Of a stretch of 43,760 bases of DNA, positions 1 through 14,132 are shown one piece after another. The stretch is taken from NCBI RefSeq assembly GCF_018274385.1, contig NZ_JAAFYZ010000068.1, forward strand, positions 1 to 43,760. Direction: 5' to 3'. A program made the translations under genes and the position numbers. The notes beneath the pieces were generated by a model that was not told the origin of the DNA, searched no databases, and saw nothing but the letters and a program-made list of their open reading frames with translations. Each line of letters starts with the position of its first letter. The first letter of the stretch is position 1. The DNA comes from Catenulispora pinistramenti. GTDB lineage: Bacteria; Actinomycetota; Actinomycetes; Streptomycetales; Catenulisporaceae.

Positions 1-5
1 CTCCT

Positions 6-1166
6 TCACCGCCCCAGAGCCGCCCCCGCCCCGTAGATGGCCGCAATAAGCCGATCATTCTCCGGCCCCGGCGCCGCCGGGAACGGCATCCGACCGCGCG
101 TGTATCCGTACGCGATCCCGTTGCGCGGATCAGCGAAGGCCTGCTGTCCGCCCGCGCCGCTGTGCCCGAACGAACCTTGGCCGAGCTGCGGGTAGTACTC
201 GGAGGTCGCGTGGAATCCGACCGTGAAGGCGCGCGGCATCCCCAGCACCACGTCCGGCCCGAAGGACTGGATCTGGCCGACCTCGGCGATCGTGGCCGGC
301 GCCAGCAGCGGTGCGGCGCCGTCGACCGCACTGATCGCGACCGCGTACATCTTGGCCAGGCCGCGGGCCGAGGCCACGCCGCCGAACGAGGCGGTGCCCA
401 GGGTTCGGACCGGCTGGTGGTTGGGCAGTTCCCAGACCTGCGGGGTGTGCGGGTTGGTGCGGTTGAAGGCGATGCCGTTGACGCTGGTCGGGCTCTTCGC
501 GGTGCGCGCCAGTTCGGCCAGGCGCTCGGGGGTCTCGTACATCGGCAGCGTGGGACGGAATCGCGGTTCGAGGGCGGCGGGCAGGCCCAGGCGGAAGTCG
601 ACGTCGTGGGCGTCGGTGATCCGCTCGGTGAACAGTTCCTGCACGCCGCGGCCGGTGACCCGGCGGACCACCTCGCCACTGAGCGCGCCCATGACCAGGG
701 CGTGGTAGCCGAAGGCGGTGCCCGGTCGCCAGTAGGGACGTTGCGCGCCGAGCCGCTCCGCCACGACCTGGTCGTCCGCGAGTTCCTCCAGAGTGAAGCC
801 GGTGTCGGCGCCGACGAGGCCGGCCCGGTGGGCCGTCAGTTCGCGCAGGGTCAGGTCGCGCTTGCCCTCGACCGCGAACTCCGGCCAGTAGTGGCTGACC
901 TTCTGGTCGTAGTCCAGCACTCCTTCCTGGACGAGGAGGGCGACGACGAGGTGTACGGCGCCCTTGGACGCCGAGTACGCGCCGAACAGCGTGTCGGCCT
1001 CGGTGTCCGGGCCGGTCCACAGATCCACGACCCGCGCGCCGTCGCGATAGGCCGCCACCTGCGCGGGGTACTCGGCGCCTTGTCCCGCCGCGATCGCCGT
1101 GAACTCGGTGCGTACCGCCTCGAATCCGGGCGCCACCGTGCCGTGGATATCAGCATGCTGCGTCAT
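6..1166 (-). CDS. Beta-lactamase-fold serine hydrolase (class C / family VIII esterase type)
   Basis: A 386-residue protein of the penicillin-binding-like serine hydrolase family (Pfam Beta-lactamase), which includes family VIII esterases, D-aminopeptidases and class C beta-lactamases. The SxxK nucleophile motif is visible as S65-A-S-K68. A Y-x-A/N-type motif follows (FGYHALVMG), and a HSGAGG box near the C-terminus fills the place of the KTG motif, as in EstB-like esterases. No signal peptide is seen, so it is probably cytoplasmic and an esterase or amidase rather than a resistance enzyme (inference). The ATG at 1166 is chosen because GGAGGAC lies just upstream; the longer in-frame extension is Arg/Ser-rich and not family-like. 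It is divergent from the TetR gene at 1277 and faces the shared operator at 1230-1250, so it is the likely target of that repressor. The substrate is unknown. Confidence 0.85.
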   Translation of the reverse strand: MTQHADIHGTVAPGFEAVRTEFTAIAAGQGAEYPAQVAAYRDGARVVDLWTGPDTEADTLFGAYSASKGAVHLVVALLVQEGVLDYDQKVSHYWPEFAVEGKRDLTLRELTAHRAGLVGADTGFTLEELADDQVVAERLGAQRPYWRPGTAFGYHALVMGALSGEVVRRVTGRGVQELFTERITDAHDVDFRLGLPAALEPRFRPTLPMYETPERLAELARTAKSPTSVNGIAFNRTNPHTPQVWELPNHQPVRTLGTASFGGVASARGLAKMYAVAISAVDGAAPLLAPATIAEVGQIQSFGPDVVLGMPRAFTVGFHATSEYYPQLGQGSFGHSGAGGQQAFADPRNGIAYGYTRGRMPFPAAPGPENDRLIAAIYGAGAALGR

Positions 1167-1229
1167 TTCGTCCTCCCAACGCCGAGCGCCGCCGCGTCTC
1201 GACGAGCTCCTGGTTTGAGCGTAGCGCAT

Positions 1230-1250
1230 TTAGTGACCGCTGGTCACTAA
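1230..1250. promoter_or_regulatory. TetR-type operator between divergent genes
   Basis: A perfect inverted repeat, TTAGTGACC and GGTCACTAA, with a 3-base spacer GCT. It lies between the serine hydrolase (start 1166) and the TetR gene (start 1277) and overlaps the expected -35 position of the TetR promoter. Its size and symmetry suit a dimeric TetR repressor, so autoregulation together with control of the divergent hydrolase is the natural reading. Confidence 0.75.
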
Positions 1251-1263
1251 TCTCGGACCTCGA

Positions 1264-1269
1264 TAGGGT
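1264..1269 (+). promoter_or_regulatory. -10 element of an apparently leaderless TetR promoter
   Basis: TAGGGT (TANNNT pattern) ends exactly 7 bases before the ATG at 1277, leaving no room for a ribosome binding site. This geometry is typical of leaderless actinobacterial transcripts that start at or next to the start codon. Confidence 0.5.
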
Positions 1270-1276
1270 CCTGTCC

Positions 1277-1888
1277 ATGGCCGAGTCAGCGACACCGAGC
1301 CCGCGCAGGGGACGAGCGGGGAGTGCCGGACGTCCCGGACGTCCCGCGCAGATCAGCCGCGAGCAGATCGTGGACGCCGCGTTGGCGGCGCCGAACCTGG
1401 ACGCGCTGACGATGCGCGAGCTCGCGGCCCGGCTGGAGGTCAGCCACGGCGCGCTCTACCGCTGGGTGAGCAGCCGGGACCAGCTGTTCGACCTGATCAA
1501 CGAGGTGATGATCGAGCGCGTGCTGCCGCCGGCCCGCGCCGCCGGGCAGCCCTGGCGCCCCTGGCTCACCGAGGTGGCGCGCGGCATGCACGAGGCGTTC
1601 CTGGCCGTCCCCGGCTACGCCACCCGCATCTCGCGCCCGCACCGGCACACGCCGAACGCGTTCGGGCGGCTGCGCCAGGAGGTCACCGCGGCGTTCGCGG
1701 ACGACGGCGCCACCGGCGAGCTGGCCGAGCAGAGCTGGTACATCTTCATCACGTGCCTGGTCAGCTGGCTCGCGGTGCAGGAGAACCCGCTGGACCTCGG
1801 CGAGAGCAGCCCGCGGTTCGAGCTGTTCCTCGACGTCCTGCTGCGCGGGCTGCCGGCTCGGGATATTCAGCAGCCTGACATCGACTGA
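1277..1888 (+). CDS. TetR-family transcriptional regulator
   Basis: A 203-residue TetR repressor. A Gly/Arg/Pro-rich leader of about 25 residues precedes the helix-turn-helix (about residues 27-77: SREQIVDAAL ... LTMRELAARLEVSHGALYRW ... LFDLINEV). The C-terminal half resembles the TetR_C domain with a WYIFITCLVSWLAVQE helix. Length is normal. There is no Shine-Dalgarno; a TANNNT box lies 7 bases upstream, so translation is probably leaderless. It is divergent from the serine hydrolase and shares the operator at 1230-1250. The last codons contain a tandem TGACATCGAC duplication that ends the gene. The inducer is unknown; a small ester or amide substrate of the neighbouring hydrolase is a reasonable guess. 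Confidence 0.88.
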   Translation: MAESATPSPRRGRAGSAGRPGRPAQISREQIVDAALAAPNLDALTMRELAARLEVSHGALYRWVSSRDQLFDLINEVMIERVLPPARAAGQPWRPWLTEVARGMHEAFLAVPGYATRISRPHRHTPNAFGRLRQEVTAAFADDGATGELAEQSWYIFITCLVSWLAVQENPLDLGESSPRFELFLDVLLRGLPARDIQQPDID

Positions 1889-1901
1889 CATCGACAGTTG
1901 A

Positions 1902-6233
<4,332 letters not shown>

Positions 6234-6292
6234 CCACCCCACGCTTGCGACCAAATCCGAACCCTGGTAGAGCAGGAAGGCAGCACCCCGCT

Positions 6293-7996
6293 ATGGATCA
6301 GAACCTTGTCAACCCGATCCTGTCCCGACGCAGATTGTTGGCCCGGACCGGTGCCCTGGCCGCAGTCGCCGTATCCGGCGTCCGCTTGGCTGGCAGCGCC
6401 TCGGCCGCCTCGGCCGCCACGGCCGCCACGGCCAGCACGGCCAGCACGGCCGCCGCAGTCGCCGACAGCGCCTCGGCGGCGACCGTCCCGCCGGTCACCG
6501 CCTACGGCCTGGACTACGCCTGGGCTCCACGTCCGAGCACCAGCGCGCTGACCGCCGCCGGCTACAAGTTCGTCATCCGCTACCTGAGCAACGACTCGAC
6601 CAAGAACCTGACGGCCGCCGAGGCCCAGGCGCTGAACACGGCGGGCATCGCAGTGGTCTGCAACTGGGAAGCGGCGACCATGGCGCCGATGAACGGCTAC
6701 AGCCAGGGCGTGACCGACGCGACCACCGCCCAGCAGCAGGCCGCGGCCTGCGGGGCGCCGCCGGACCGGCCGATCTACTTCAGCGTCGACTGGGACGTGC
6801 AGTCCTCTGACATGACCGCCGTCAACGCCTACTTCGACGGGGTCGCCTCGGTCATCGGCACCGCCCGCACCGGCGCCTACTCCAGCTACGACGCCCTGGG
6901 CTGGCTGCTCGGCTCCGGCCGCGTCAAGTGGGCCTGGCAGTCGGAGTCGACTGCTTACTCCGGCGGCCGGAACGCCAACCCCTACCCCGGGATCCAGCTG
7001 TGGCAGACCGGATCCCTCACCTTCGACGGTGCCGACTGCGACAAGGACCAGGCCTTCACCGACGACTTCGGGCAGTGGCCCCGGGTCTACGGACAGGGCA
7101 GCGGCGGCCGGATCGCCACCGGCGTGCACCAGGACGGCCGGATCGAGGTGTTCGCGGTCACGCCGTCCGGCGGGATCCAGAACAAGTACGAGACCGCACC
7201 GGACCAGGCCTGGTCCGGCTGGAACGGCTTCGGCCCTTCCGGCACCGCGGTCGCCGTGGCGGCCGGCCGGCATCTGGACGGACGCCTCGAGGTCTTCGCC
7301 GTGATGAGCGACGGCTCGATGCAGAACAAGTACGAGACCGCGCCGAACAGCGCGTGGTCGGGCTGGAACAGCTTCGCCCCGGCCGGCACGGCCAAGTCCG
7401 CGACCGTCGGCATCCACCTCGACGGTCGGCTGGAAGTGTTCGCGGTCACGTCCGCCGGCGGTATTCAGAACAGGTACGAGACCGCACCGGACCAAGCCTG
7501 GTCCGGATGGAACGGCTTCGGCCCTTCCGGCAGTGTCGACGCCGTGACCGCCGGCCGGCACGCAGACGGCCGACTCGAAGTCTTCGCCGTGCTGACCGAC
7601 GGCTCCATCCAGAACAAGTACGAGACCGGCCCGGACAAGCCCTGGTCCGGCTGGAACAGCTACGCCGCGCCCGGCACCGCGAACGGCAGCGGGTCTGCGG
7701 GCACTGATTCGGCGGGCGTCCACCTCGACGGCCGCATGGAGGTATTCGCGGTCACGCCGTCGGGCGCGATCCAGAACAAGTACGAGACCGCGGCCGACGG
7801 CGCCTGGTCCGGCTGGAACGCCTTCGGTCCCTCGGGCACCGCCACCGCGACGGCGGTCAGCCAGCACCTGGACGGCCGGCTGGAGGTGTTCGCCGTGATG
7901 AGCAACGGCGGCATCCAGAACAGGTACGAGACCGCCGCAAACGGCAGCTGGTCCGGTTGGAACGGCTTCGCGTCGGCCGGTACCGCAAAGGCCTGA
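6293..7996 (+). CDS. Tat-exported DUF1906 (Rv2525c-like) glycoside-hydrolase-like protein with six propeller blades
   Basis: A 567-residue protein. The N-terminus carries a twin-arginine signal ([17 protein letters not shown]) and an Ala/Ser/Thr-rich linker. Residues about 65-265 form a DUF1906 domain, a TIM-barrel fold related to GH25-type lysozymes and to mycobacterial Rv2525c: [52 protein letters not shown]. Acidic barrel residues are present (NWE, SVDWD), so hydrolysis of a wall polymer is plausible, but activity is unproven in the family. From about residue 268, six blades follow, alternating a TPxGG-type and a MSDGS-type blade. The ATG at 6293 is chosen for its Tat signal and the upstream AGGAAGG. 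It lies 59 bases after the GH172 gene in the same operon. Confidence 0.82.
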   Translation: MDQNLVNPILSRRRLLARTGALAAVAVSGVRLAGSASAASAATAATASTASTAAAVADSASAATVPPVTAYGLDYAWAPRPSTSALTAAGYKFVIRYLSNDSTKNLTAAEAQALNTAGIAVVCNWEAATMAPMNGYSQGVTDATTAQQQAAACGAPPDRPIYFSVDWDVQSSDMTAVNAYFDGVASVIGTARTGAYSSYDALGWLLGSGRVKWAWQSESTAYSGGRNANPYPGIQLWQTGSLTFDGADCDKDQAFTDDFGQWPRVYGQGSGGRIATGVHQDGRIEVFAVTPSGGIQNKYETAPDQAWSGWNGFGPSGTAVAVAAGRHLDGRLEVFAVMSDGSMQNKYETAPNSAWSGWNSFAPAGTAKSATVGIHLDGRLEVFAVTSAGGIQNRYETAPDQAWSGWNGFGPSGSVDAVTAGRHADGRLEVFAVLTDGSIQNKYETGPDKPWSGWNSYAAPGTANGSGSAGTDSAGVHLDGRMEVFAVTPSGAIQNKYETAADGAWSGWNAFGPSGTATATAVSQHLDGRLEVFAVMSNGGIQNRYETAANGSWSGWNGFASAGTAKA

Positions 7997-8022
7997 TTCC
8001 AGCGTCGGCAAGAAGGAGAATC

Positions 8023-9252
8023 ATGAAGCCCCTCCCCCGGCGCTACCGCGCCGCCGCTCTCGCCGCGTGCGCGGTGCTCGGCACCTGCTCCCTACTCGGC
8101 ACCTCGTCCCTGCCCAGCGCGTCGGCGGCGAGCACCGCGACCCCGGCGTTCACCGCGTCCTGGGCCACCTCCCAGCCCGGGACCGTGACCAACAGTCCGG
8201 CCTGGCAGAACCAGACCCTGCGCATGGTCGCCCGCACGTCGTTGGGCGGCAGCCAGGTCCGCGTCGACCTCTCCGACGCGGGCGAGGCGAGCGCGGCGAC
8301 GTTCGGCCACGTCACCATCGGCGTCCAGCAGAACGGCGGCACCACGACGGCCACGCCGGTCACCGTCACCTTCAACGGCGGCTCGCGCACCGTCACCGTC
8401 CCGGCCGGCGGCCGGGTCGCCTCCGATCCGGTCACGATGGACGTCACGCCCGGGACCCGGCTGCTCGTCTCGCTGTACGTCCCGTCCGGCTCGCCGATCA
8501 GCACGGCGCCGTCGAACACCTACGCTTTGCAGACCGAGTACAACGCCACCGGCGTCGACGCCGCCGGCGACCAGTTCTTCCCGACCGGCAACACCTTCGG
8601 CTTCACCACGTTCCTGGCCGGGGTGGACGTGGCCGCCCCGGCCGCGTCCAGCGTCGTGGCGATCGGCGACAGCATCACCGCCGCGATGGGCACCCCCGGC
8701 GACAGCGACACGGCCTGGACCGACTACCTGGCCGCGCACACCGCCCAGGCCGGGCTCGGCGTGGTGAACATGGGCGAGACCGGGGACCAGGTGATCGCCG
8801 ACCAGCCCGGCAACCCGTCGGTCAGCACCCGCTGGACGCACGACGTGCTGGACGTCCCCGGCGTCCGGAGCGTCATCGAAGAGGGCGGTATCAATGATCT
8901 GCGAGCCGGGGTCACGGCCGCCCGGCTGGAGACCGCCCAGATCGCGCTCGCGAGCGCCGCGCACAAGGCAGGGCTGAAGTTCCTGCTGACCACTCTGACT
9001 CCGTGCGGCGGGGTCGGCGGAGCCGCGTGCAACAGCACCTTCGAGACACAGCGGCTGGCCTACAACTCCTGGGTCCGCGGCGGCGCCGGCGGCAACGAGG
9101 ACGGCTACGCCGACTTCGACGCGGCGCTCGGCGGCTACTCCAGCGACGGCGTCGGGATCCTGAACCACGTCTACGACTCCGGCGACCACATCCACCCGAA
9201 CATCCAGGGCAACGCCGTCATGGCCGACCTCGTCCCGGTCGGCAAGCTGTAG
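8023..9252 (+). CDS. Secreted SGNH/GDSL esterase
   Basis: A 409-residue secreted SGNH hydrolase. A signal peptide (about 1-37) leads into a beta-rich N-terminal module (about 40-205) and then the catalytic domain. The GDS block is AIGDSITAAMG with nucleophile S217; the Gly block is NMGETGDQV; the Asn block is GGINDLRAG; the D-x-x-H pair is D388/H391 in DHIHPNIQGNAV. This layout matches secreted actinomycete GDSL lipases that deacylate carbohydrate or lipid esters. It is the only member of the operon without propeller blades. Start at 8023 follows AAGAAGGAGAA, a strong Shine-Dalgarno, 26 bases after the previous stop, so translational coupling is likely. In this setting it could remove acyl or acetyl groups from the polysaccharide attacked by the neighbouring glycosidases (inference). 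Confidence 0.87.
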   Translation: MKPLPRRYRAAALAACAVLGTCSLLGTSSLPSASAASTATPAFTASWATSQPGTVTNSPAWQNQTLRMVARTSLGGSQVRVDLSDAGEASAATFGHVTIGVQQNGGTTTATPVTVTFNGGSRTVTVPAGGRVASDPVTMDVTPGTRLLVSLYVPSGSPISTAPSNTYALQTEYNATGVDAAGDQFFPTGNTFGFTTFLAGVDVAAPAASSVVAIGDSITAAMGTPGDSDTAWTDYLAAHTAQAGLGVVNMGETGDQVIADQPGNPSVSTRWTHDVLDVPGVRSVIEEGGINDLRAGVTAARLETAQIALASAAHKAGLKFLLTTLTPCGGVGGAACNSTFETQRLAYNSWVRGGAGGNEDGYADFDAALGGYSSDGVGILNHVYDSGDHIHPNIQGNAVMADLVPVGKL

Positions 9253-9297
9253 CCGATTTCCCCCGTTTTCCGAGCTCTCTCCAGTAGGAGTATCAGA

Positions 9298-10809
9298 ATG
9301 CGCACATCCCAACGCGGCATGGCGCTGAGCGCCGCCGCCGTCCTGGCCATTCTCGCCGGCGGCATCGCCGTCGCCGCACCGGCCCAGGCCGACACCGCGG
9401 TCACCTGCACCGACACCTCGACCCCGGACGGCAGCATCTCCGGCTGCATGGCCGCCGAGCGCGCGATGTACTGGGTGAACGCCAACAACGGCAACGGCGT
9501 CATCTACGACCAGAGCGCCACGTTCAACAGCCCGGACGGCGTGCCCTACCGCAGCGACTGCTCCGGGTTCGTCTCGATGGCGCTGCACCTGACGCCGACC
9601 GGTCTGGACGCCTTCGTCACCGGCGACATGTACGAGGCCAACGGGTTCCAGGACGTCGCCAAGGACAGCCTGCAGCAGGGCGACATCCTCGACAACCCCA
9701 GCGCCGGGGACGCCGGGCACGTGGTCATGTTCGACCACTGGACCGACAGCACCCACAGCTCGTACTGGGGCTTCGAGCAGCACGGCCCGTCCGGCAGCTA
9801 CGGCACGTCGTACCACGTGATCCCGTACCCCTACTTCTCCGGCTCGGGCACGTACTACCCGCAGCACTACACCAAGCTCGCGCCTCCGGCCGTGCCGGCG
9901 TACGGACAGGGCACCGGCGGCCGGATCGCCGCCGGCGTGCACGCCGACTCCCGGGTCGAGGTCTTCGCCGTGACCCCGACCGGCGGCATCGAGAACAAGT
10001 ACGAGACCTCGGCGGACGGCACCTGGTCGGCCTGGAACGGCTTCGGCCCGGCCGGCACGGCGGTCGCGGTGGCCACCGGGCGGCACGCGGACGGCCGGTT
10101 GGAGGTGTTCGCGGTGATGAGCGACGGCTCCATCATGAACCGCTACGAGACCGCTCCCGACAAGCCGTGGTCGAACTGGTACGGCTTCGCCCCGGCCGGC
10201 ACCGCCAAGTCGGCGACCGTCGGCGTCCACCAGGACGGCCGCCTGGAGGTGTTCGCGGTGACGCCCGCCGGCGGCATCCAGAACAAGTACGAGACCGCCC
10301 CGGAGCAGGCCTGGTCCGGCTGGAACGACTTCGGCCCGGCCGGGACCGTCGACGCCGTCACCGCCAGCCAGCACGCGGACGGCCGGCTGGAGGTGTTCGC
10401 CGTGATGAGCGACGGCTCGATGCAGAACAAGTACGAGAGCGCCCCGGAAAAGGCCTGGTCCGTCTGGAACGGCTACGCGCCGGCCGGCACCGCCAACGGC
10501 AAGGGCTCTCCGGGTACTGATTCCTCCGGCGTGCACCAGGACGGTCGCATGGAGGTGTTCGCGGTCACCCCGAGCGGCGGGGTCGAGAACAAGTACGAGA
10601 CCGCCGCCGACAAGGCCTGGACCGGCTGGAACGGCTTCGGCCCGGCCGGCGTCGTCACCGCCACCACGGTCACTCAACACCAGGACGGCCGGCTGGAGGT
10701 GTTCGCGGTGATGAGCGACGGCTCCATCCAGAACAAGTACGAGACCAAGGCGGACGCCGCCTGGTCGGGGTGGAACTCCTACGCGCCGGCGGCCACGGCG
10801 AAGCCGTAG
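9298..10809 (+). CDS. Secreted NlpC/P60-type cysteine hydrolase with six propeller blades
   Basis: A 503-residue protein with a clear signal peptide ([18 protein letters not shown]). The catalytic module (about 35-190) has [15 protein letters not shown] with Cys88, QQGDILDN, and GHVVMFDHW with His141 and a second His147. These are the Cys and His blocks of NlpC/P60-like peptidoglycan endopeptidases and amidases, although the module is divergent enough that the bond cut is uncertain. The C-terminal part (from about residue 200, starting [13 protein letters not shown]) has six about 48-residue propeller blades, the same set as in the flanking genes, with a GSPGTDS-type insert between blades 4 and 5. 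Start ATG at 9298 follows AGTAGGAG. Third propeller-bearing member of the operon. Confidence 0.78.
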   Translation: MRTSQRGMALSAAAVLAILAGGIAVAAPAQADTAVTCTDTSTPDGSISGCMAAERAMYWVNANNGNGVIYDQSATFNSPDGVPYRSDCSGFVSMALHLTPTGLDAFVTGDMYEANGFQDVAKDSLQQGDILDNPSAGDAGHVVMFDHWTDSTHSSYWGFEQHGPSGSYGTSYHVIPYPYFSGSGTYYPQHYTKLAPPAVPAYGQGTGGRIAAGVHADSRVEVFAVTPTGGIENKYETSADGTWSAWNGFGPAGTAVAVATGRHADGRLEVFAVMSDGSIMNRYETAPDKPWSNWYGFAPAGTAKSATVGVHQDGRLEVFAVTPAGGIQNKYETAPEQAWSGWNDFGPAGTVDAVTASQHADGRLEVFAVMSDGSMQNKYESAPEKAWSVWNGYAPAGTANGKGSPGTDSSGVHQDGRMEVFAVTPSGGVENKYETAADKAWTGWNGFGPAGVVTATTVTQHQDGRLEVFAVMSDGSIQNKYETKADAAWSGWNSYAPAATAKP

Positions 10810-10843
10810 GGATTCCAGCTACCGAGTGATTCAGGAGTCACAG

Positions 10844-12889
10844 ATGCTGAGAACAAGAATCAGGAGTCTGACCGCCGCGCTGGCTTCGGTCGCCGTCGGC
10901 GCCGCGCTGGCCGTCGGTCTGATGGCCGGGACGTCCCAAGCTGCCGCGCCCCGGGTGTCGAGCCCGGCTGCCGCTCGCCCCGCGGCCGCTCCCCAGGCGT
11001 CGAGCCCGGCGGCCACCTCCGGCGTCAAGGTACTGATGGCCGGCTACAACGCCGGCACCGGGCTGATCGGCACCGACGGCTGGTGGACCTCGGCCGTCGC
11101 GCTGAGCACGGTGATGACGTACCAGCAGACCACCGGTGACACGGCATACAGCTACGCCATCTCAGGAGCCTTCAACGCGAACAAGGGCTCGAACTTCGAG
11201 AACTCGTACCTGGACGACACCGGGTGGTGGGCCCTGGTGTGGGTGCAGGCCTACGACATCACGGGCGACTACCAGTACCTGCAGATGGCCGAGACCGACG
11301 CCGCTTACATCCACAGCTACTGGGATTCCACGTGTGGCGGCGGGGTCTGGTGGAGCACCGCCAAGTCCTACAAGAACGCCATCCCCAACGAGCTCTTCCT
11401 GGATCTCACCGCCGCGCTCCACAACCGCGTCCCCGGCGACACCACGTATCTGGGCTGGGCCAACGCGGAGTGGGACTGGTTCGAAGGCAGCGGCATGATC
11501 AACAGCTCGCACCTGATCAACGACGGCCTGACCAGCACCTGCCAGAACAACGGGCAGACGGTGTGGAGCTACAACCAGGGCGTGGTCCTGGCCGGGCTGG
11601 CCGAGCTCTCGCGCGCCGACAATGACAGCTCGCTGCTGACCACCGGCGAGACGTTGGCCAACGCCTCCACCGCACACCTGACGCAGAACGGCGTCGTCGT
11701 CGAACCCTGCGAACCGAGCTGCGGCAACGACGGTCCGTCCTTCAAAGGAATCTACGTCAGAGGCCTACGAACGCTGGCCACCGCGGCGAACACCACCGCC
11801 TACGACGGCTTCCTCCAGACGCAGGCCGACTCGATCATCGCCCACGACACCAACAGCGCCGGCCAGCTCGGCCTGAGCTGGGCCGGTCCCTTCCGCAGCG
11901 CCACCTCCGGCACCCAGGCCAGCGCCGAAGCCGCCCTGGTCGTCGCCCTCGGCGGCGTCCCCTCCTTCGGCCCGCCCTACGCCCAGGGCACCGGCGGCCG
12001 CATCGCCGCCGGCGTCCACGCCGACTCCCGGGTCGAGGTCTTCGCCGTCACCCCCGCCGGCGGCATCCGGAACCGCTACGAGACCGCCCCGGACCAGGCC
12101 TGGTCCGGCTGGAACGACTTCGGCCCGGCGGGCACCGTCGTCTCGGTCGCAACGGCCCGGCACCTCAGCGGCCGGCTCGAGGTGTTCGCCGTCATGAGCG
12201 ACGGCTCCATCCAGAACAAGTACGAGACGGCACCGGACCAGGCCTGGTCCGCCTGGAACGGCTTCGCCCCGGCGGGCACCGCCAAGTCGATAGCGGTCGG
12301 CGTCCACCAGGACGGCCGCCTGGAGGTGTTCGCCGTAACGCCGACCGGCGGCGTCCAGAACAAGTACGAGACCGCCCCCGACCAAGCCTGGTCCGGCTGG
12401 AACGGCTTCGGCCCCGCCGCATCCGTCGACACCCTGACGACCGGCCGGCACTCGGACGGCCGCCTCGAAGTCTTCGCCGTGATGGCCGACGGCTCCATGC
12501 AGAACAAGTACGAGACCGCCCCCGAGCAACCCTGGTCCGCCTGGAACGGCTACTCCCCCACCACCACCGCCGACGGCACCGGCTCGCCCGGCACCGACTC
12601 CGCCGCCGTCCACCTCGACGGCCGCATGGAGGTCTTCGCGGTGACACCCGGCGGCGGCATCCAGAACAAGTACGAGACCAAGCCCAGCGGCCCCTGGAGC
12701 GCCTGGAACGGCTTCGGCCCGACCGGCACCACCACCACGGCCACCACAGCCACCCGCCACCAGGACGGCCGCGTGGAGGTGTTCGCGGTGCAGAGCGACG
12801 GCTCGATCATGAACCGGTACGAGACCACGCCGGGTGGGGCTTGGTCGGGTTGGAGCTCTTGGGCGCCGACGGGTTCGGCGTTGACGTAG
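10844..12889 (+). CDS. Secreted GH76 alpha-1,6-mannanase-like glycosidase with six propeller blades
   Basis: A 681-residue protein. Signal peptide about 1-36, then an Ala/Pro/Ser stretch, then a GH76 domain (about 55-385). The diagnostic catalytic Asp pair is D124-D125 in [10 protein letters not shown]. Other GH76 landmarks are [29 protein letters not shown] and [17 protein letters not shown]76 enzymes are endo-alpha-1,6-mannanases acting on fungal mannan or on related mannan cores. The C-terminal third holds six propeller blades beginning [13 protein letters not shown], almost the same opening as in the upstream gene. ATG at 10844 is preferred over an in-frame start at 10826 because CAGGAGT lies 7 bases upstream. 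Last gene of the operon, 34 bases after the previous stop and followed at once by a strong hairpin. Confidence 0.88.
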   Translation: MLRTRIRSLTAALASVAVGAALAVGLMAGTSQAAAPRVSSPAAARPAAAPQASSPAATSGVKVLMAGYNAGTGLIGTDGWWTSAVALSTVMTYQQTTGDTAYSYAISGAFNANKGSNFENSYLDDTGWWALVWVQAYDITGDYQYLQMAETDAAYIHSYWDSTCGGGVWWSTAKSYKNAIPNELFLDLTAALHNRVPGDTTYLGWANAEWDWFEGSGMINSSHLINDGLTSTCQNNGQTVWSYNQGVVLAGLAELSRADNDSSLLTTGETLANASTAHLTQNGVVVEPCEPSCGNDGPSFKGIYVRGLRTLATAANTTAYDGFLQTQADSIIAHDTNSAGQLGLSWAGPFRSATSGTQASAEAALVVALGGVPSFGPPYAQGTGGRIAAGVHADSRVEVFAVTPAGGIRNRYETAPDQAWSGWNDFGPAGTVVSVATARHLSGRLEVFAVMSDGSIQNKYETAPDQAWSAWNGFAPAGTAKSIAVGVHQDGRLEVFAVTPTGGVQNKYETAPDQAWSGWNGFGPAASVDTLTTGRHSDGRLEVFAVMADGSMQNKYETAPEQPWSAWNGYSPTTTADGTGSPGTDSAAVHLDGRMEVFAVTPGGGIQNKYETKPSGPWSAWNGFGPTGTTTTATTATRHQDGRVEVFAVQSDGSIMNRYETTPGGAWSGWSSWAPTGSALT

Positions 12890-12891
12890 GA

Positions 12892-12931
12892 GACGCGGCC
12901 GCGGAGACCAATAGGCCTCCGCGGCCGCGTC
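12892..12931 (+). terminator. Terminator of the secreted-hydrolase operon
   Basis: A 15-base perfect stem (GACGCGGCCGCGGAG with its complement) and a 10-base loop start 2 bases after the GH76 stop codon. No long T-tract follows, as is common in high-GC actinobacteria. Confidence 0.75.
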
Positions 12932-13055
12932 ATCCCACTTCAGTTCAGCTCAAACGACCTGAATCGACCTCAGAGAATCCCAGCTCAGCCTCCAGCAGTG
13001 ACCCCATCCAGCGCCGAAGCCTATGCATGGGAACTCCGTGGGCATTAGGAGTAAG

Positions 13056-13078
13056 GCCGGGGAGTTCCCCTCCCCGGC
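13056..13078 (-). terminator. Hairpin downstream of the amidohydrolase
   Basis: A 9-base perfect stem, GCCGGGGAG and CTCCCCGGC, with a 5-base loop TTCCC. It lies 26 bases past the stop of the minus-strand amidohydrolase, in the convergent gap behind the GH76 operon. Confidence 0.5.
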
Positions 13079-13103
13079 AGCGTCTCGGCCAACCGCGATG
13101 AAG

Positions 13104-14078
13104 TCAGGGCCTTGCCAGACGCGGGAACAACGCCTCGGCGTTGCCCCGGTTGACCGCGTGCCGCTGACCCGGCTTCCAGTCGGGGTAGTCGTCGAGTCCG
13201 GCGTCGAACTGCAAGACCCAGGGCTCTGTCGCGAACGGGAAGTCGCTGCCGTACAGAACATGGCCGGGCGCGGCGAAGGCGAGTAGCGAAGGCAACGAAT
13301 ACGGCGTCGCGGACAGCGCGGTGTCGAAGTAGAACCGGCGCAGATCGGCCAGGATGCCCTCGGGAGTGGTGCCGGGCGTGAACTGCGCGGCGGAGGTGAA
13401 GCGGGTCGCCGCGTAGGGCAGGAAGCCGCCGGCGTGCGACAGGATGACCTTCAGCCGGGGATAGCGGCTCATCACGCCGTTCGCGACCATGTGCAGCGCG
13501 GTCCGCGTGGTGTCGAAGGGGAAGTCCAGCACCGGGCTGGGCAGCCGATCGAGGACCGGCATCTGCGGTGCGGTCGGGTGGATGAAGACGACCGCGGACC
13601 GGGCGTCGAGTTCGGCCCACAGCGGCTCGAACTCCTTGTCGCCGAGGTAGCGGCCGTCGGCGTTGGACAGCAGGACGACGCCGTCGGCGTGCAGCTCGTC
13701 GAGCGCGTATACGGCCTCTGCGACGGAGCCCGCCACGTCCGGCAACGGGATGGACGCGAACTGCCCGAACCGGTCGGGCCGGTCCTTGGCCAGCTCCGCC
13801 GTGTACTCGTTGGTGCTACGCGCGAGATCGCGGGCCTTGGCGTCGTCACCGAAGTGCACGCCCGGCGCGCTGAGCGAGAGGATCCCGGTCGCGATCGACC
13901 GGCGGTCCATCATCGCGACGGCCTCCTGCCGGCTCCAGCCCGGCAACGGCCATCCGCCGTTGTCCTTACCGAGCCGGCCCAGCAGCTCACGGTAGGACGG
14001 CGGGAACAGGTGCTGGTGGACGTCGATGCGGTCGGCGGCAGGGGTGCGGTCGGCGGTGGGGTGATCCGAGGTGGCCAT
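13104..14078 (-). CDS. Amidohydrolase (amidohydrolase_2 / ACMSD-like metal-dependent hydrolase)
   Basis: A 324-residue TIM-barrel amidohydrolase of the family that includes 2-amino-3-carboxymuconate-semialdehyde decarboxylase and gamma-resorcylate decarboxylase. The metal-binding H-x-H is H21-Q-H23 in RIDVHQHLFPP. VFIHPTAP, ILSHAGGFLPY and LYGSDFPFA supply the later His residues and the catalytic Asp. There is no signal peptide. The ATG at 14078 places the H-x-H at the usual distance from the N-terminus and has AGGGAGCTAGGG upstream; the longer reading frame would run back through the MarR gene. It is divergent from that MarR gene, so aromatic acid or phenolic catabolism under MarR control is plausible, but the substrate cannot be read from the sequence. 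Confidence 0.85.
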   Translation of the reverse strand: MATSDHPTADRTPAADRIDVHQHLFPPSYRELLGRLGKDNGGWPLPGWSRQEAVAMMDRRSIATGILSLSAPGVHFGDDAKARDLARSTNEYTAELAKDRPDRFGQFASIPLPDVAGSVAEAVYALDELHADGVVLLSNADGRYLGDKEFEPLWAELDARSAVVFIHPTAPQMPVLDRLPSPVLDFPFDTTRTALHMVANGVMSRYPRLKVILSHAGGFLPYAATRFTSAAQFTPGTTPEGILADLRRFYFDTALSATPYSLPSLLAFAAPGHVLYGSDFPFATEPWVLQFDAGLDDYPDWKPGQRHAVNRGNAEALFPRLARP

Positions 14079-14099
14079 GATCCCTAGCTCCCTAATCTC

Positions 14100-14128
14100 T
14101 AGCAAGCTAACTATTTGCTTGCTTGCTA
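14100..14128. promoter_or_regulatory. Candidate MarR operator
   Basis: Inverted repeat TAGCAAGC (14100-14107) and GCTTGCTA (14121-14128) with a 13-base spacer, and further partial copies of the GCAAGC/GCTTGC half-site inside and beside it. It sits in the 61-base gap between the divergent amidohydrolase and MarR genes and overlaps the MarR -10 element, as expected for an autoregulatory site. Confidence 0.6.
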
Positions 14129-14132
14129 AGCT
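14127..14132 (+). promoter_or_regulatory. -10 element of a leaderless MarR promoter
   Basis: TAAGCT ends exactly 7 bases before the ATG at 14140, and no Shine-Dalgarno is present. Confidence 0.5.

Noticed and set aside
8092..10680. 862-residue minus-strand frame
   Set aside because: Shadow of the GDSL and NlpC/P60 genes; no start signal or domain.
7087..12850. Regular repeats of about 144 bases that might suggest a CRISPR or other DNA repeat array
   Set aside because: They are coding repeats for beta-propeller blades, in frame and diverged mainly at third positions.
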